Below are positions 34,871 through 48,098 of a stretch of DNA of 64,000 nt, piece by piece (positions within the stretch are counted from its first letter, which is position 1; every line of letters begins with the position of its first letter). The stretch covers positions 52,397,676 through 52,461,675 of the forward strand of contig CM049316.1 in the NCBI GenBank assembly GCA_026874595.1, in the 5' to 3' direction. The DNA is from Sipunculus nudus (taxonomy: Eukaryota; Annelida; Sipuncula; Golfingiida; Sipunculidae). A model generated the notes under the pieces. That model ran no database searches and had not been told where the DNA came from. It was given only the letters and a program-made list of their open reading frames with translations. Position numbers and translations under genes: made by a program.

Positions 34871-36000
34871 GTTAAAGAGGCAAAGATCTATGGATATGCA
34901 CAATTTCAGGCCAATAATGCAATAAAGAAACATTTTTCAGCTGAATGAGGCAAAAAGTACAAGGTTTTTGTCGATAATATACACAGGTCGATGAAGGTGG
35001 CGTCACAAAACCTCAATTTCAAACATGAGTCATTTTGTAACATTTGCACAAACTTAGTGATGCCAGCTCCTGTCGTTTCTAGGATTCTTATGTTAGTGTG
35101 CTCGCTTGGCCAAATGACCAATTTCAAATTCCTGTAACTGGGCAAAAATAAGCCAAACTGAAACAAAACGAACAAATTTGAGTGCGCTTATCCCTGGAAT
35201 CATTTTTTGTGAAATACTTGTATTGAACACTTTGGCTCAATGATTTCGGAGAAGATTTTCAAAGTTTTTAAAGCTTTTCCCGGTAAAATGTAAAATGATG
35301 CAGACGGCGACAAAAAAGCAGTATCCAAGAACATTTGACATGTGACTGGTTTTTTTGTGTATATTTTGGGGATGCTAGCTCCTGCTGTTCCTGAGAAAGT
35401 TTGGGTTAATGAACTGATAACAGATGACCCCCTTACAAAAAAGGTTGTTGCAGGTGGCGCCACCAATGCCTAAATTTCAGATAAGACTCCTGTGACCAAC
35501 ATTGGCATTACATTTGGTGATGATAGCTCAAGCCGTTTCTGAGATTGTAATTATAGTATGCCTTTTCGGACAGATGAATAAGTTCAACTTTTTTAACTCA
35601 GCCAAAAATCACTGAACTGGAACCATTCGAACAAATTTGAGAGAGATTGTTCCAGGAATCAATCCTGTGAAATATTGGACAATTTGGCTGAACGGTTCGC
35701 GAGAAGAAAATTTTTAAAGTTTTTTTAATTATTTCCCTATAAAATCTAAAAAATGCAGTTAGCCAAACAAATAAGCAAAATGGTATAGAGATTTTCATAT
35801 TACTATTTTTGTTATAAAATTTGGTGATGCTAGCTTTTGCCGTTTTCGAGATAGTATGGGTTAACGTAAAGTCGATAGACGACGCCACACCATCGCATAA
35901 GCCCACAGGTTCGCTAAAAAATATGCCGCCGATGTTGTTGATCATACAGATGAACCTAAAAATTGCATGAACGCATATCGGCAATTATAGATGTATTCAC
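34871..36000 (+). repeat. Dispersed repeat family C with GGTGGCGCCACC palindrome
   Basis: About three diverged units contain CAAATTTGAG, 'gaaatattggacaatttggct', 'ttttcccgataaaatg' and GGTGGCGCCACC (35453-35464). Related blocks occur at 37570-38230 and 46860-47065. Minus-strand frames up to 128 codons are unrecognised and disrupted between copies. Confidence 0.65.
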
Positions 36001-37569
36001 AAAAAAAAGGTCCCCAGGTCTGGAAAAGGGGGTCCAGGCCATGACATTTGGTCTGAAAACCTTAAAAAGGTTGCGGCGACAGAAAAGGGGGGTCCGGAAT
36101 CCCATGGACCCCTCCCCTGGATCCGCTCTGGATTATATAGTTTGCTGATATTAAGAATACTCAGTAATCTCAGTTTAGCTCTATGTTTTATTAAGGTCCA
36201 CTATATCAGTCGACTTTGTACGTTGATGCCTCGGGTCGCATGCATTAGGAAAGAAACATTTAAGGAATGCACTATTTGTTTTACTTATTCATAATTGCAA
36301 TATAAAACGGAACAGAAATATATTGTCATACTAACGTATTGAATAATGACATCAAACTCATATGTTAGCTGTGTAGTCTAATTTCAATAAACAAGCTCTG
36401 GCTTGTAATAATATTTTTTTTTCAGTATTCCTCTTTGTTTGCATTTCTAGTTCTGTATAAGCCTAAGGGCCTAAACTTTTAGGTGCAAATTAAGGATTTC
36501 ATACTTTAAAGAACTATTATAATATGTTTTATAAATGACATTAGTTTCACTCTCGCGAGATTTTCTCGAGATCAAATATTACAGGTTTTGAACTTGAAAC
36601 CTCAACTCCGTCAAGGGCTCGACGTAGATTATGGATTTGGTCTTAAAATTATTTCCCATGAAGTTTTTTTTGTCAGAAAGTCCGCGAAAGCTGATACCTG
36701 CTTCAGCAAAATCATGGTAGGGCGACCAATTGGGACTCGGTACACCGCCTGGGCAAAAACAAGTGTCAATCAGGAGATATCCTGACCGACTTGGCCCCTA
36801 AAAAATGTAATACATGTTTCCGCTGGCTAAATCATTTGTTATTGCGGCTGAGAATTGGACCTCCGGGCACGCGGCCTTGATTGGTAAACAGACACACGTG
36901 GACTGTGCTTACCAAAACGTAAAGTTAACGAGTTACCAGCCGTATGCGAGGCACTAAGACTATGTGCTGGGATGGTTTTGCTGGTGAACTTTTGTATAAA
37001 GCAAAACTGTTCTTAGAGTGTGAAAGAATAGCATATTACTCTTCATTATGTCCCTTCAAACACAGGTGCTGTCCACCTGTCTGAGCTTTGTGGCCGTGTT
37101 CGTACCTGACCAACTGGCACATTTAACGGAGGGAGTCTGGTGTCTCCAAAGGATTTTTATCGATGGGTCAATGCTATAGTAAACTTTAAATACTCTAGCC
37201 TTTGAAGAGGCTTGAATAGCAAGGCATACGTATAGCAACAGTATAATACTGCTTGCCCATGATTCGCATGGTTCTTCAGCCAGAGTTTACCCAAAGGTTC
37301 CTTGGACAGATCTGTCCAAAGACGTTTTGTCATACGTTCTTTGTGTAGGATGAAGAAACCAAAAAAAAACCATAAATACTGTCATTAATGCAGATGTTCA
37401 GACTCAGGGTTACAGCCACGCCGGTCGGGGGTAGGCGGGACGGGCTTCTTCCGGCAGGAGAAAAAGCTTACATTTGCAACCCACCTACCGACACAGAAGT
37501 TCTGAAAGGTGCCTACTTTTGAGAAGAAGATCTTTGTCGCCACGGAGCTAAATGGGCTGTTATGGCATA
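36001..37569. other. No gene recognised
   Basis: A 65-codon frame at 36588-36785 is the only protein-like stretch. It carries no motif I know and has no clear splice context. The rest is AT-rich. Confidence 0.35.
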
Positions 37570-38230
37570 TGACTAAATTCAGCTTCCAATAACTCAGCCA
37601 AAAGTCACTGAACAGAGACCATTTGAATAAACTTCAGATAACACTAACTCATTTTGTGCGGTATTAAACAATTTGGCCATATGGTTTCAGAGAAGAAGTT
37701 GTTTTGTAGCCCTCCGTATGATACAGGCACTGATGACCTCCTACAAAAAAGGCCGACGCAGGTGGCGCCACCAATACCTCAATTTCAGATATGACTCGTG
37801 ACCAACATTGGCATTAAAGTTGGTGATGATAGCTCCAGCCGTTTCTGAGAAGGAAATTTTAGTATGCTTTTTTGGACAGATGACTAAGTTCTATTTCCTC
37901 TAACTCGGCAAAAAATCACCGAACAGGAACCATTCGAACAAATTTGAGAGAGGTTGTTTCTGGAATTATATCTGTGAAGTTTTGGACAATTTGGCTGGTC
38001 GAGTAATATTTTTAAAGGTATTTTAAGCCTTTTCCCTATAAAATGGAAGTTAATGCAGATACCCGAAAAATAAGCTCAATCCGATAAAGATGGACATGTT
38101 ACTGATTCTTATATGCAATTTCGAGCTGCTAGCTCCGACGGTTTCTGATATAGCATGGGTTAACGTACTGACGACGGCGGGCGGACGACGCTGCGCCATC
38201 GCAAAAACTCATAGGTTCGCTAAAAATGCA
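37570..38230 (+). repeat. Family C repeat, two further units
   Basis: The GGTGGCGCCACC palindrome at 37761-37772 is followed by 'gatatgactcgtgaccaacattggcatta', with words matching 35455-35760. A poly-G run follows near 38306-38320. Confidence 0.7.
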
Positions 38231-38574
38231 GATAAAATAAGAATACAACGTGTAGAAATATATATTTCACTGATAAAAAATGGTAATTTTGGTTTCGGGT
38301 TTGTGGGGGGGGGGGGGGGGCACACAACTGAACGTCAGAATGACAGGGGACAGGATCGAAGTTAGTAAAGATCAGCCTAGTGTGGACACTGATGCGCAAT
38401 TTGACCAGACTTTGACTGAGGTCAATATGTAGAATGCTAAATTCTGCACTTTGTTTAAAGATTACCATACTGATTTTCTTTGGAAGAAGAGTCCATCACC
38501 TGCACTCATCTTGTACAATATCAGATTACCACAGAGAACGAGGTCCCAGTCAGCTTGACATTCCAGACATTAGC

Positions 38575-38778
38575 TCTCAATGTATGGAAGGAAGTCAAAC
38601 AACAGCTTGAGGAATTTATTAGATGACTCTTTATGCAGCTCTAATGATAGTGGACGGATAGTCCTGTGTATAGACTATCGAAATGTGAGCTTAAAGACGA
38701 GACGTGATTCGTATCCGTTACCAATGATCACGGAGAAGTTAGAGACCATGGGGAGGGTTCCAGTCTTATTAACGTAAA
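38575..38778 (+). pseudogene. Ty3/gypsy-type reverse transcriptase fragment
   Basis: Translation in one frame gives VWKEVKQQLEEFIR then a stop. The next frame continues with GRIVLCIDYRNVSLKTRRD and SYPLPMITEKLETMG. This is the start of a long-terminal-repeat retrotransposon RT domain (the conserved R.CIDYR.LN..T..D.YPLP.I order). A single frameshift lies near 38622, and the catalytic part and everything downstream are missing. It is a small relic with no long terminal repeats recognised nearby. Confidence 0.8.
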
Positions 38779-39000
38779 GTACCAGTCAATCATTCACGGT
38801 TTATTGCAACGGTGAGTCACGGTGCTGGAAATTGGGGCATCCTTGGGGCTCCTTGGCGAATCCCGCGGCAAACTGTAACGATCCATGAGGAGTCGTGACG
38901 ATCCGTAGTTCGATACGGTAGTTTTAAAAGGTTTAAAACACCCGTGCTGGATCACCGTAGCCCAGCCCACGGTTCATGTATATCGTAGTGGAACCTTAAA

Positions 39001-39329
39001 CCTGGCATACACGTTGCGACGCGACCCGAATCAACTCAACACGGCCCGACTGAGCTGGTTTTATTCAGTTTTGTACAGTTTTCCCCAGTTTATGCAAAAT
39101 AATCATGTCGTCAGAATCATTGTTTTGATTGAATGCTGAATGTGCTTTTGTAAGGACTCAACTGGACACGATATTTTTCGAACACTGCCAGAAACCAAAA
39201 ACTGATGCCGACTGATGCCGACTCTGGTTGAGTTGCATTGTTTTCACGCATGCACTGCGACGCGATTCCACTGATAAAAAGATTTTTTTAACCAGCTCAG
39301 CTGAGTCGGGTGGCAGCGTTTATGCCGGG
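39001..39329. mobile_element. MITE-like element with inverted ends
   Basis: CCTGGCATACACGTTGC at 39001-39017 is mirrored by the inverse of CCCGGCATAAACGCTGC at 39313-39329 (three mismatches in 17). A second matched pair, CCCGACTGAGCTGGTT against an inverted CCCGACTCAGCTGAGCTGGTT, lies inside. No coding capacity, and the target duplication is unclear. Confidence 0.65.
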
Positions 39330-39343
39330 CTAATTAGTGTAAC

Positions 39344-40372
39344 CTTTAGTACAACCCTCCCGCCGTAGGACTACCGTAGAACAACCCTCCCCGCCGTAGG
39401 ACTGCCGTAGTTCAACCCTCCCCGCCGTAGGACTGCCGTAGAATAACCCTCCCCGCCGTAGGACTGCCGTAGAACAACCCTCCCCGCCGTAGGACTGCCG
39501 TAGAACAACCCTCCCCGCCGTAGGACTGCCGTAGTACAACCCTCCCCGCCGTAGGACTGCCGTAGAACAACCCTCCCCGCCGTAGGACTGCCGTAGAACA
39601 ACCCTCCCCGCCGTAGGACTGCCGTAGAACAACCCTCCCCGCCGTAGGACTGCCGTAGAACAACCCTCCCCGCCGTAGGACTGCCGTAGTACAACCCTCC
39701 CCGCCGTAGGACTGCCGTAGAACAACCCTCCCCGCCGTAGGACTGCCGTAGTACAACCCTCCCCGCCGTAGGACTGCCGTAGAACAACCCTCCCCGCCGT
39801 AGGACTGCCGTAGAACAAACCTCCCCGCCGTAGGACTGCCGTAGAACAACCCTCCCCGCCGTAGGACTGCCGTAGTACAACCCTCCCCGCCGTAGGACTG
39901 CCGTAGAACAACCCTCCCCGCCGTAGGACTGCCGTAGAACAACCCTCCCCGCCGTAGGACTGCCGTTGTACAACTCTACCGCCGCAGGACTTCCGTAGTA
40001 CAACTCTCTCTGCCGTTGGACTGCCGTTGGACTGCCGTAGTACAACCCTCCCCGCCGTAGGACTGCCGTAGTACAAACCTCCCCGCCGTAGGACTGCCGT
40101 TGTACAACTCTACCGCCGCAGGACTTCCGTAGTACAACTCTCTCTGCCGTTGGACTGCCGTTGGACTGCCGTAGTACAACTCTCCCTGCCGTAGGACTGC
40201 CGTAGAACAACCCTCCCCGCCGTAGGACTGCCGTAGTACAAACCTCCCCGCCGTAGGACTGCCGTTGTACAACTCTACCGCCGCAGGACTTCCGTAGTAC
40301 AACTCTCTCTGCCGTTGGACTGCCGTTGGACTGCCGTAGGACAACTCTCCCTGCCGTAGTACAACCACAGAG
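39344..40372. repeat. 31 bp minisatellite (~33 units) with variant higher-order tail
   Basis: Units are CCGTAGGACTGCCGTAGAAC plus AACCCTCCCCG, 31 bp, almost perfect from 39380 to 39960. From 39966 a longer composite (with CTACCGCCGCAGGACTTCCG and CTGCCGTTGGA duplicated) repeats three times. Because 31 is not a multiple of three, one frame cycles through all three phases, and on the minus strand none contains a stop, giving overlapping frames of up to 279 codons. I do not regard these as genes. Confidence 0.95.
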
Positions 40373-40504
40373 TACTCATGTCTGCTCACAGTCTGTCTCC
40401 TCACTGCTACACTCAAGCAGCCATACAAATCCTTGAACACAGTAACATGTGACCAATGGTTCATGACGCTCAGCCTACTGACATGTTGACAAATATGTAC
40501 TTGC

Positions 40505-43500
40505 ACAGGCAACTAATTAAGATAATGTAGGTGGCATCATTGTTCATGCATATTAGCTTGAGTTCATCAACACCCGTAAGCACACCAAATTTGATGACAA
40601 TCGAACCAGCCTTTCCTGATGAATTTGGCAATTTTTGTCTATTTTGCATTATTTCGAGGGTGCTCAAACATACCCCAAAACTCTGAGAATATTGGTTACA
40701 GTGACCCATTTTCAGATGTCTGGGGAGAACTTTTGAGGAACTCTCAGGATATCAAGTAAGAAGATTCTGGGTCCAATGATTATGATTTGTGCCGTACTTT
40801 GGTATCGAATTTTCAGTTACGCTGGGGGTGCTTATCAGCCCCATAGCTCATAGAATATCGGTTACAGAGACCTAATTTCAGGTTTCCAAGGATATTTTTC
40901 ACGGACCTACCTGGATGTCTAGTTAGAATATTCTGGGTCCCGTGGTCATTATTTGTGCCCTGTCAATGGATGACTACATCTTTAAAGGTCTCAAAAATAG
41001 AGAAAAAAAAATTGCTCAAAATTCTTTTAAAAATCCAGGTGGCGCCACCAGTCTGCAGGAACTGATGAACACATAATGATGAATATGCATACAATGATTA
41101 ATGGTGATTCATGCATTAGTTATTCAGATGCAGCAGCTTTTGTATTTAATTTTTAATTATTCTAAGGGGTACTTCTAAGCCCTATAGCTAGGAGAATATG
41201 GGCAACAGAGACCTAATTAAAAGGTTTTTATGGAGATTTTTCATGGCCCTCCCTGGATGTCAAGTGAGAAGATTACAGGTCTTAAGGTTACAATTTGTGC
41301 CCAGTTAACAGAAACCGCATTTTGAAGGTCCAAAAAAAAAGAGAGAAAATGCGTAAAAAATAAAAAACACAGGTAGCGCCACCAGTCTGCAGAAACTGAT
41401 GAAACACTCCATCAATATCTTTGCAAAGATTCATAGTGATCAATGCATTAGCTGCTCAGATACTTGAGCTTTTGTATCAATTTTCACATTATTCTTGGGG
41501 GTACTTCCCAGCCCGATAGCTTAAAGAATATCGGTAACAGAGACCTAATTCCGGGTTTCTAAGGAGACATTTAACGGGCCTCCCTGCAAGTCAAGATACA
41601 AGATTCTAGGTCCAGTCATTACGATTTGTGCCCTGTTAACAGATGACCACAACATTAAAGGTTTCAAAAACAGAAAAAAAAGTTTTAAAAATCGAAAAAA
41701 ATACATATGGCGCTACCAGTCTGCAGAAACTTATAACATATTACATAACAAATATCCATGCAAAAAATCATGGTGATCAATGCATTAGTTGTTCAGAAAC
41801 TTCAGCTTATGTATCAAATATTCAATTATTCTGTTATGGGAAAAAGAGACCTAATTTCAGGTTTCCTAGGATACTTTTAATTGGCCTCCCAGCATGTCAA
41901 GATAAAAGATTCTAGGTCCACCTGTTAAGAATTGTGCACCGTTAACTAATGACAGCATCTATGAGCGAGTGTCTTGTATTGTTCTTTGGGCGCGTGTGTA
42001 TTATGTATTGTTGTGTTCTTTGGATTGTTCGTGAAATAGAAGTTTCTAGGCTTTGGGGTGAGAAGCTATAAATTAGGAGCTGTGTTTAGAGCCGGGCAGG
42101 AGAGAGAGAAATATTCCAGCGGACAAGGAAAAGTATGAGTCAGTTTTGAACCTGTTCGATAATTGCAGTAGACTCAGGGATACTACAAACTCTATGCAGA
42201 TTTTATGGGACTATGTCCAGTTTGCCTTCGCGATTATTACAAAACTTTACTTTTGACTATTTGAACTGTTTACGCGGATTTTTAGTTTTAAAGGACTTGA
42301 TGAGCTGTGACAGTGGTGGTATCCAGAAAATCCTAGGATCAGGACACTGGTACTGTACACTTTATTTGTTATACTGTGTGATTGTATTGATTTACTGTTA
42401 TACTGTTGTTATACTGTGTAATTGTATTGATTTCGAGTATTGTAATGTTAGGATTGTTTTAAAAATAATGTTAATAGATGACCACATCTTTGCATGTATC
42501 AAAAATAGAGAAAAAAGCATAAACATTTCGAAATAAATCAAGGTGGTGCCAGTCCATGATCATTAGCATGCAAAGAATCAAGGTGATCAATGCATAAGTT
42601 ATTCAGATACCGGAGCTTTTGTATCAAATTTTAATTATTATGAGGGGTACTTTCGAGTCACATTGCTTGATGGATAAAGGTAACAGAGACCTAATCTCAG
42701 AGTTCCATGGGGATTTGTTATAGACCTCCCTGGATGTCAAGGTAGAAGATTCTAGGTCTAATGGTTACGATTAGTGTCCTGTTAATAGATGACTACATCT
42801 TTGAAGGTATAAAGAATAGGGAAAAAATGCGCAAAAAATTCGAGAAAAAAATCCAGGGGGCACCACCAGTCTACAGGAACAGATGAAACACGCCATAATC
42901 AATTTGCAAGCTAAGAATCATGGTGATCAATGCATAAGTTGTTCAGATACTAGAGTTTTTGTATCAAATTTTTAATTATTCTGAGGGGCCTCTCTGGGCC
43001 CCATAGCTTAAAGGACATAGGTAACAGAGACTTAATTTCAGGTTTCAAAGAAGATTTTTCAATGACCTCCCTGGATGTCAAGTAAAAGGTTCCTAGGTCT
43101 AATGGTTACGATTTGTGCCCTGTTAATAGATGATCACATCTATGAAGGTATCAAAAAAGGAGGCAAAAATGCATAACAATCGAAAAAAAAAATCAAGGTG
43201 GCGCCACCAGTCTGCAGGAACTGATAAAACATTCCATGTTAAATAAGCATGCAAAAAATCATGGCGATCAATGCATTATTTATTCGGTTATGGAGCTTAT
43301 GTATCAAATTTTTAACTATTCTGAGGGGTACTTTCGAGTTTATAGTTCGGAGGATTAACAGAGATCTAATTTCATGTTTCCAAGGAGATTTTTTATGGAC
43401 CTCTCTTGATGTCAAATTACAAGATTCTAGGTACAGTGATTTCGATATATGCCTTGTTAACGGACGGACAGACCGACGGACGGACGGACAACGGACAGAG

Positions 43501-43548
43501 AGTGATAACTATAGCTCAGATAACTTTCAGTCAGCTGAGCTAAATACA
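40505..43548 (-). mobile_element. Family A-related element on the minus strand with ~335 bp tandem core
   Basis: The head is at the right: 'ctcagataactttcagtcagctgagcta' (to about 43548) preceded by GGACGGACGGACGGAC. Leftward, a unit with 'gattctaggtc', 'gatttgtgccctgttaa', GGTGGCGCCACC (41039, 43197) and 'gtctgcaggaactgatga' recurs near 41060, 41398, 41726, 42555, 42880 and 43215. In contrast to the 2165-4905 array, the multiplied part here is the 5' region of the family, not the AGGTCA region. Confidence 0.7.
41950..42465. other. Non-repeat insert inside the minus-strand array, LTR-like
   Basis: The tandem pattern is interrupted by about 500 bp of different sequence containing TATAAATTAGGAG near 42070, a GGCAGGAGAGAGAG stretch and repeated 'gttatactgtg' words. 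Family sequence resumes at 'gttaatagatgaccacatc'. It could be a solo long terminal repeat, but I cannot define its ends or a target duplication. Confidence 0.3.
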
Positions 43549-43785
43549 CTGGGTTTGATAACCAGATTTCAGGTTACATGGCATGAAAAAGAGCACAAAA
43601 TACTTTCTTAATTTAGAAAAACGGAATATAAAGAAAACTATTAGGAAACTGAAATTAAAAAAATGTAATACCTGTATTACAAATCACCTAGAAATAATAT
43701 GAATTTGCAAAGAATATTATCAGATTTTATACTCATCAAAAAAAGATAAAAATACTAATGAAATATAAAAATATTAAAACTATAA

Positions 43786-45062
43786 ATGTACCTCAACTTG
43801 ATCAAGATGATATTAACTGGTTAGACCGTCCAATCACTGGTGAGGATTGTCTGCAAACAATTAAGACGTACTCCAATGGTTTGGTTTCTCTGAATCTCTT
43901 ATAAATCCTATCAAGGTACATGTATTATATGATAATATAAGCAGCACTGTTATTTACATCGGAACAACATGTGATTATTTTCAGTGCAAAATGGAGTCAG
44001 ACAAGGGGGTCCATTGTCCCCCTATCTTTTTATTTTGTCAATTGAATTGTTAGGTCAGTTAATAAGACAAGATAAATAAAGGGTATAAAAGTAGACAACG
44101 AGGAAATAAAGCAAGTACATTATGCCGATGATAAAGCAGCAGTTGTAAATAATATTAAGTCAGCTACAAGGTTTCTAGAAGCAGTTGAATTATTCGGAAG
44201 GTATAGCGAGTTGAAAATGAATTAAGATAAATCATATGGATATTGGACAGAAACGTCAGAAAGTTTGACAAACACTTCCAGTTAACCTCTTAATATTGTA
44301 TGGCCAGAAAAAGGAATAGAAATACTAGGTATTTTTTGTTCTGACGATAAATAAGAATGCGAAAGAGAAAATTTCTATAAGAAAATTAGATATTGAGTAT
44401 TAATTGATATATGGCGTCGGCGTATGAGAAGTCTGACCCTACAGTGCGAATCCAAATAGTCAAAACTTTTATCTTCAAATTTCAATATCAGTTTGCTAAC
44501 GACCCTCTTCTTTTATGGTGTAAAAAGATTTTATAAAAAATAATATGCCATTTTATTTGGAATGGAAATTCCCAGAAATTGCCACGTAGTCTATTAGTTA
44601 AAGAAAAGCAAAAGGGGAACTTATATGCGCCACATTTATAGTCCATTATAATGACATCCTGCATTGCATGGATTGAAAGATATCTGCAGAGAGAAGTGCA
44701 AGATTTAAGAAGAAATTATGGAATGTTCAATTGAAACGGATCACCAAGAATACATAAATACTTTTATTGGGTAATTTTGGTCAGAATTTGGAAAAAAAAA
44801 TACAGATTTTTAGAGAGATATTTTACGAAGTGTTCAGGTCATCAGAGATGTTTTTTTCTAGAGAACAATAATAATGTAATCAATTAATATGGGTGAACAG
44901 AAATGTTAAGATCGATAACAAAATGTTTTGTTGGAAAGATTTCATTGCAGTTGGGATTATGACCGCCAAGGATTTATTTGATGATAATCAACCCCACGTG
45001 GGGTGTATACAGGACCACTGTCAGCTCAGCGAGAACCAACAAGGTATTCAATTGTTTATTAT
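43786..45062 (+). pseudogene. Decayed LINE reverse transcriptase (L1/Tx1-like)
   Basis: In shifting frames one reads a pre-RT segment (VPQLDQDDINWLDRPITGED), RT motif NGVRQGGPLSPYLFILSIEL near 43990, and then HYADDKAAVV near 44123, in which the catalytic YADD box is intact. The 'KMN.DKS' stretch follows, then a FIWNG-type thumb block near 44560 and NVKIDNKMFCWKDFIAVGIM near 44900. Several stops and frameshifts separate these. The order and motifs fit the RT and connecting region of L1/Tx1-type LINEs. The endonuclease and 3' end are absent here, but a matching C-terminal piece lies at 61446. Confidence 0.85.
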
Positions 45063-46859
45063 TTATTCTGCTATTTCCTGGCGGTGCACGGCACATCGTT
45101 GATTGACAGGCGTGCGGAGGCCGCTGGTCAGTTAGCCGGGTCTGTGCTTATCTTTATTACCGGCACTTTATAACTTACACATATATATGTAAACACTCCC
45201 TCCTGTACTCTTACCACTGAACTATTTAGCAGATTGTAGAATTTTGTTTAGGTCTGTGTCACTGCCCCAAAATACGTCAGTGCCATCCTATATGGGTAAA
45301 GGACATGGTATGTCATGAAATATGGGGATCATCTCAGATGGACGCTTTTCAGATAGACGCCTCTGTATCAACTGGATGCTGTTCTTTCGGACGATGATCA
45401 TATATAGAGGCCATCGTATTATAGATGCCATCATATGCTGAGCGGGCCCATGCAGACACCATTCGGAATGACGCCTAAATACAGGTCATATAGCCTGGTT
45501 TTTTTTATAGTATTTTTATTACGTCTGTATATCGTGTGAATGAAGATAGACGACAAGATAGAGTCCATCGTAGTATATAGACGCCATCGTATGCTGAGCG
45601 GGCCCATGCATCCTTCGTTAAGATGCCTACATAGTATTTTGTTTTATATTATATTTTGTTGAAGTATTTATATGTCGTATTAGATCTTTTTTGTATATCG
45701 TGCGAATGAAAATGAACGCTGATCATATAGACGGCATCGTATAACAGACGCCATCTGCATGCACCCTTCAGAAAGACGCATGTCACACATTAACATTTTG
45801 TTCTAAATGTTTCCAGAACGGCGAGACCCAATTTCATAATAATAATAGTTTCATAATGTTATGTTTCAGATTATATTTTGTTTCGTGTATATTTCGTGCG
45901 AATGAGGGTCTTTTGTTTCCTTTACCAAACAAATTAAATTTTAAATTGTCAAATGTAGTTTCAATAAAATTAATGTAAACTTAATTGTACTTTACCATTG
46001 TAAATATTTCTATCCTTCCTTAATATATGGTTCAGGTTTAAAAACTCGAGGCAATAAAAGCATGTACATTATAAGAGAATTCAGTATTTAATTAGTTAAC
46101 ATCAAAGAAAACTTACCCCGTTATCGGGGTATCCCGTTAATTAGTTTATCAATCAGATTACAGAGTTCTAGCCCAGTCTGTAACCGGCACTCTCGTTTAT
46201 TGTTTACACAACATCATATGATGACTGGTCCATGTCCGTTTAGTATAACTGACTGCTTTTGCTGAGCGGAAAAAATGGTTAAATTCTAAAGTGGTATCTT
46301 GGGGAAATTTCCAATGAAACGTAGATTAATTGGGGATCTAATATATCATACTGAAATTATATATTTATTTATACCTTCTGTTTGCTTATACATCATGTAA
46401 AACAAAATATTCCTCATGTCACCACATGATATTACAACTAGTTTTATATAGCACGTTTTGATATTAATAAACAATATTTAAAATTCCCTTGTAAAATGGA
46501 TAGTTTATAAACCCTGAAAACGTTGCATATTGTAAAATAACGATTGACCTGATTGCTCAATTATATTTATTAGCAGCAGTTTATATTTTACAACAAGGTC
46601 TACAGGCCTGATGCGAACCTGTGCAAAGTTTGGGAGTATGAATGAAGGTTTATTTTAAACTCGGCATGTTGTCAAATCAGTTTTCAAACACAGAAAGCCT
46701 TTTTTTTCAATTTGCTACACAGCTTTTTTAAAGCTGCATTTACCTTTTCTATCCTTATTAAACTGGCAGAACAATACCATAGAACAATTCTTGTTAGTTT
46801 AAACCAATTAGCTTAACAGTTTCATCATAAAACAGTGTATAAGCTAGAAGAGTCTAAAC

Positions 46860-47065
46860 TTATATTTTTGCTTGTAAAAAACAGATCAATGTAGGTGGCG
46901 CAACCAACACCTCAATTTCAGATATGACTCATGTGACAAACATTGGCACAAAATTTGGTGATGACAGCGCCAGCTGTTTCTGAGATTTTAAGTTTAGTAT
47001 GCTTTTTAACACAGATGACTAAGTTATCTCCTGTAGCTCAGCCAAAAATCACTAGTAGACAGTCT
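46860..47065 (+). repeat. Family C repeat fragment
   Basis: The stretch 'gtaggtggcgcaaccaacacctcaatttcagatatgactc' followed by 'gtttctgagatt' and 'gactaagtt' matches 37755-37900. Confidence 0.75.
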
Positions 47066-47857
47066 GATTGTCATAACCTTTGATGAGATAATTAGGGGTG
47101 CCACAGACAGTGAAAGAGGTTTGTTTTAACGATAGGGTATTGCAGTCTAAGTACTATAGCTTGAACAAATCTTGTTGACTATGCTTAAAAATCTGTTTAT
47201 CATGTGTTATTAACACCTACTCAAGATACATTCACAATACAATACAATCCACGCAATTTCTGTGTTTTGATGAATATGGAAAGGTTGCAAGCTACAAGCG
47301 AGGACTATTTGCACATTATTTGTCCTATAATTAAAAGATATACAAATATATAGATATATATTACTTGGATTATGCTACGTTGAACAGGAAGTTATCATAT
47401 TTAGTGACACTAAATTGCACCAAACATTCCTTTAATATTTTTTTTGTGTTTCAGGATTATTCAAACCTTACTCTTTTATTTAACTGTTCTTAACATGGAG
47501 TTGTTTACTGAATTTTCTGTTGAACATTGTGTGAAATGTGAAATAAAATGTAAAGGAAAGTGTCCTTAACTATTCTCAACATGAATCTACTGGAACTGGG
47601 TTTATGTTGTACTGATCAGGAACTAGCTGGACATAATCCTGAACTTTAATCTAAGCCAAATTGTGAGCGTTAATTGCTATAGAGAAATCTCATGTATACT
47701 AAAGGATTTTAATCTATTTAAATTCCATTTTTAATTAAGGACAAAAATAACAAGAATTTCAATTAAAACGGATGAAAAAAATTTAAATTTCACCAACAGG
47801 GAATGCGGGTTGGTTAATGTAGTGGGCAAGGTCTGCATATGCAAATATCACCATTTA

Positions 47858-48066
47858 AAAGAAAAGTAATAGTTATAGTAATAGTAATATAAGCCGAGTA
47901 ATAGTAATATAGTAATAGTAATATATAGAATTACAAGTAATAGTAATAGTAATAGGACCACTGTAATAGGACCCAACCCTGATGTATATATCCAAACAGG
48001 GCTCTGTTGCAGATCAGACAATCTTGTCTGAACGGGCTACCCTGTATAAATATGTTTTTATTAAAT

Positions 48067-48098
<32 letters not shown>
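47858..48098. repeat. Simple repeats: TAATAG-rich tract and (AT)n
   Basis: AGTAATAGTAATA-type hexamer repetition at 47866-47960 and a pure AT run at 48069-48098. Opposing short frames read through the AT run and are not genes. Confidence 0.9.

Noticed and set aside
39330-40512. Long minus-strand frames (up to 279 codons) as a repeat-protein gene
   Set aside because: All three frames are open because the 31 bp unit lacks stops. There is no signal peptide, no conserved start and no flanking exon, so it is described as a minisatellite.
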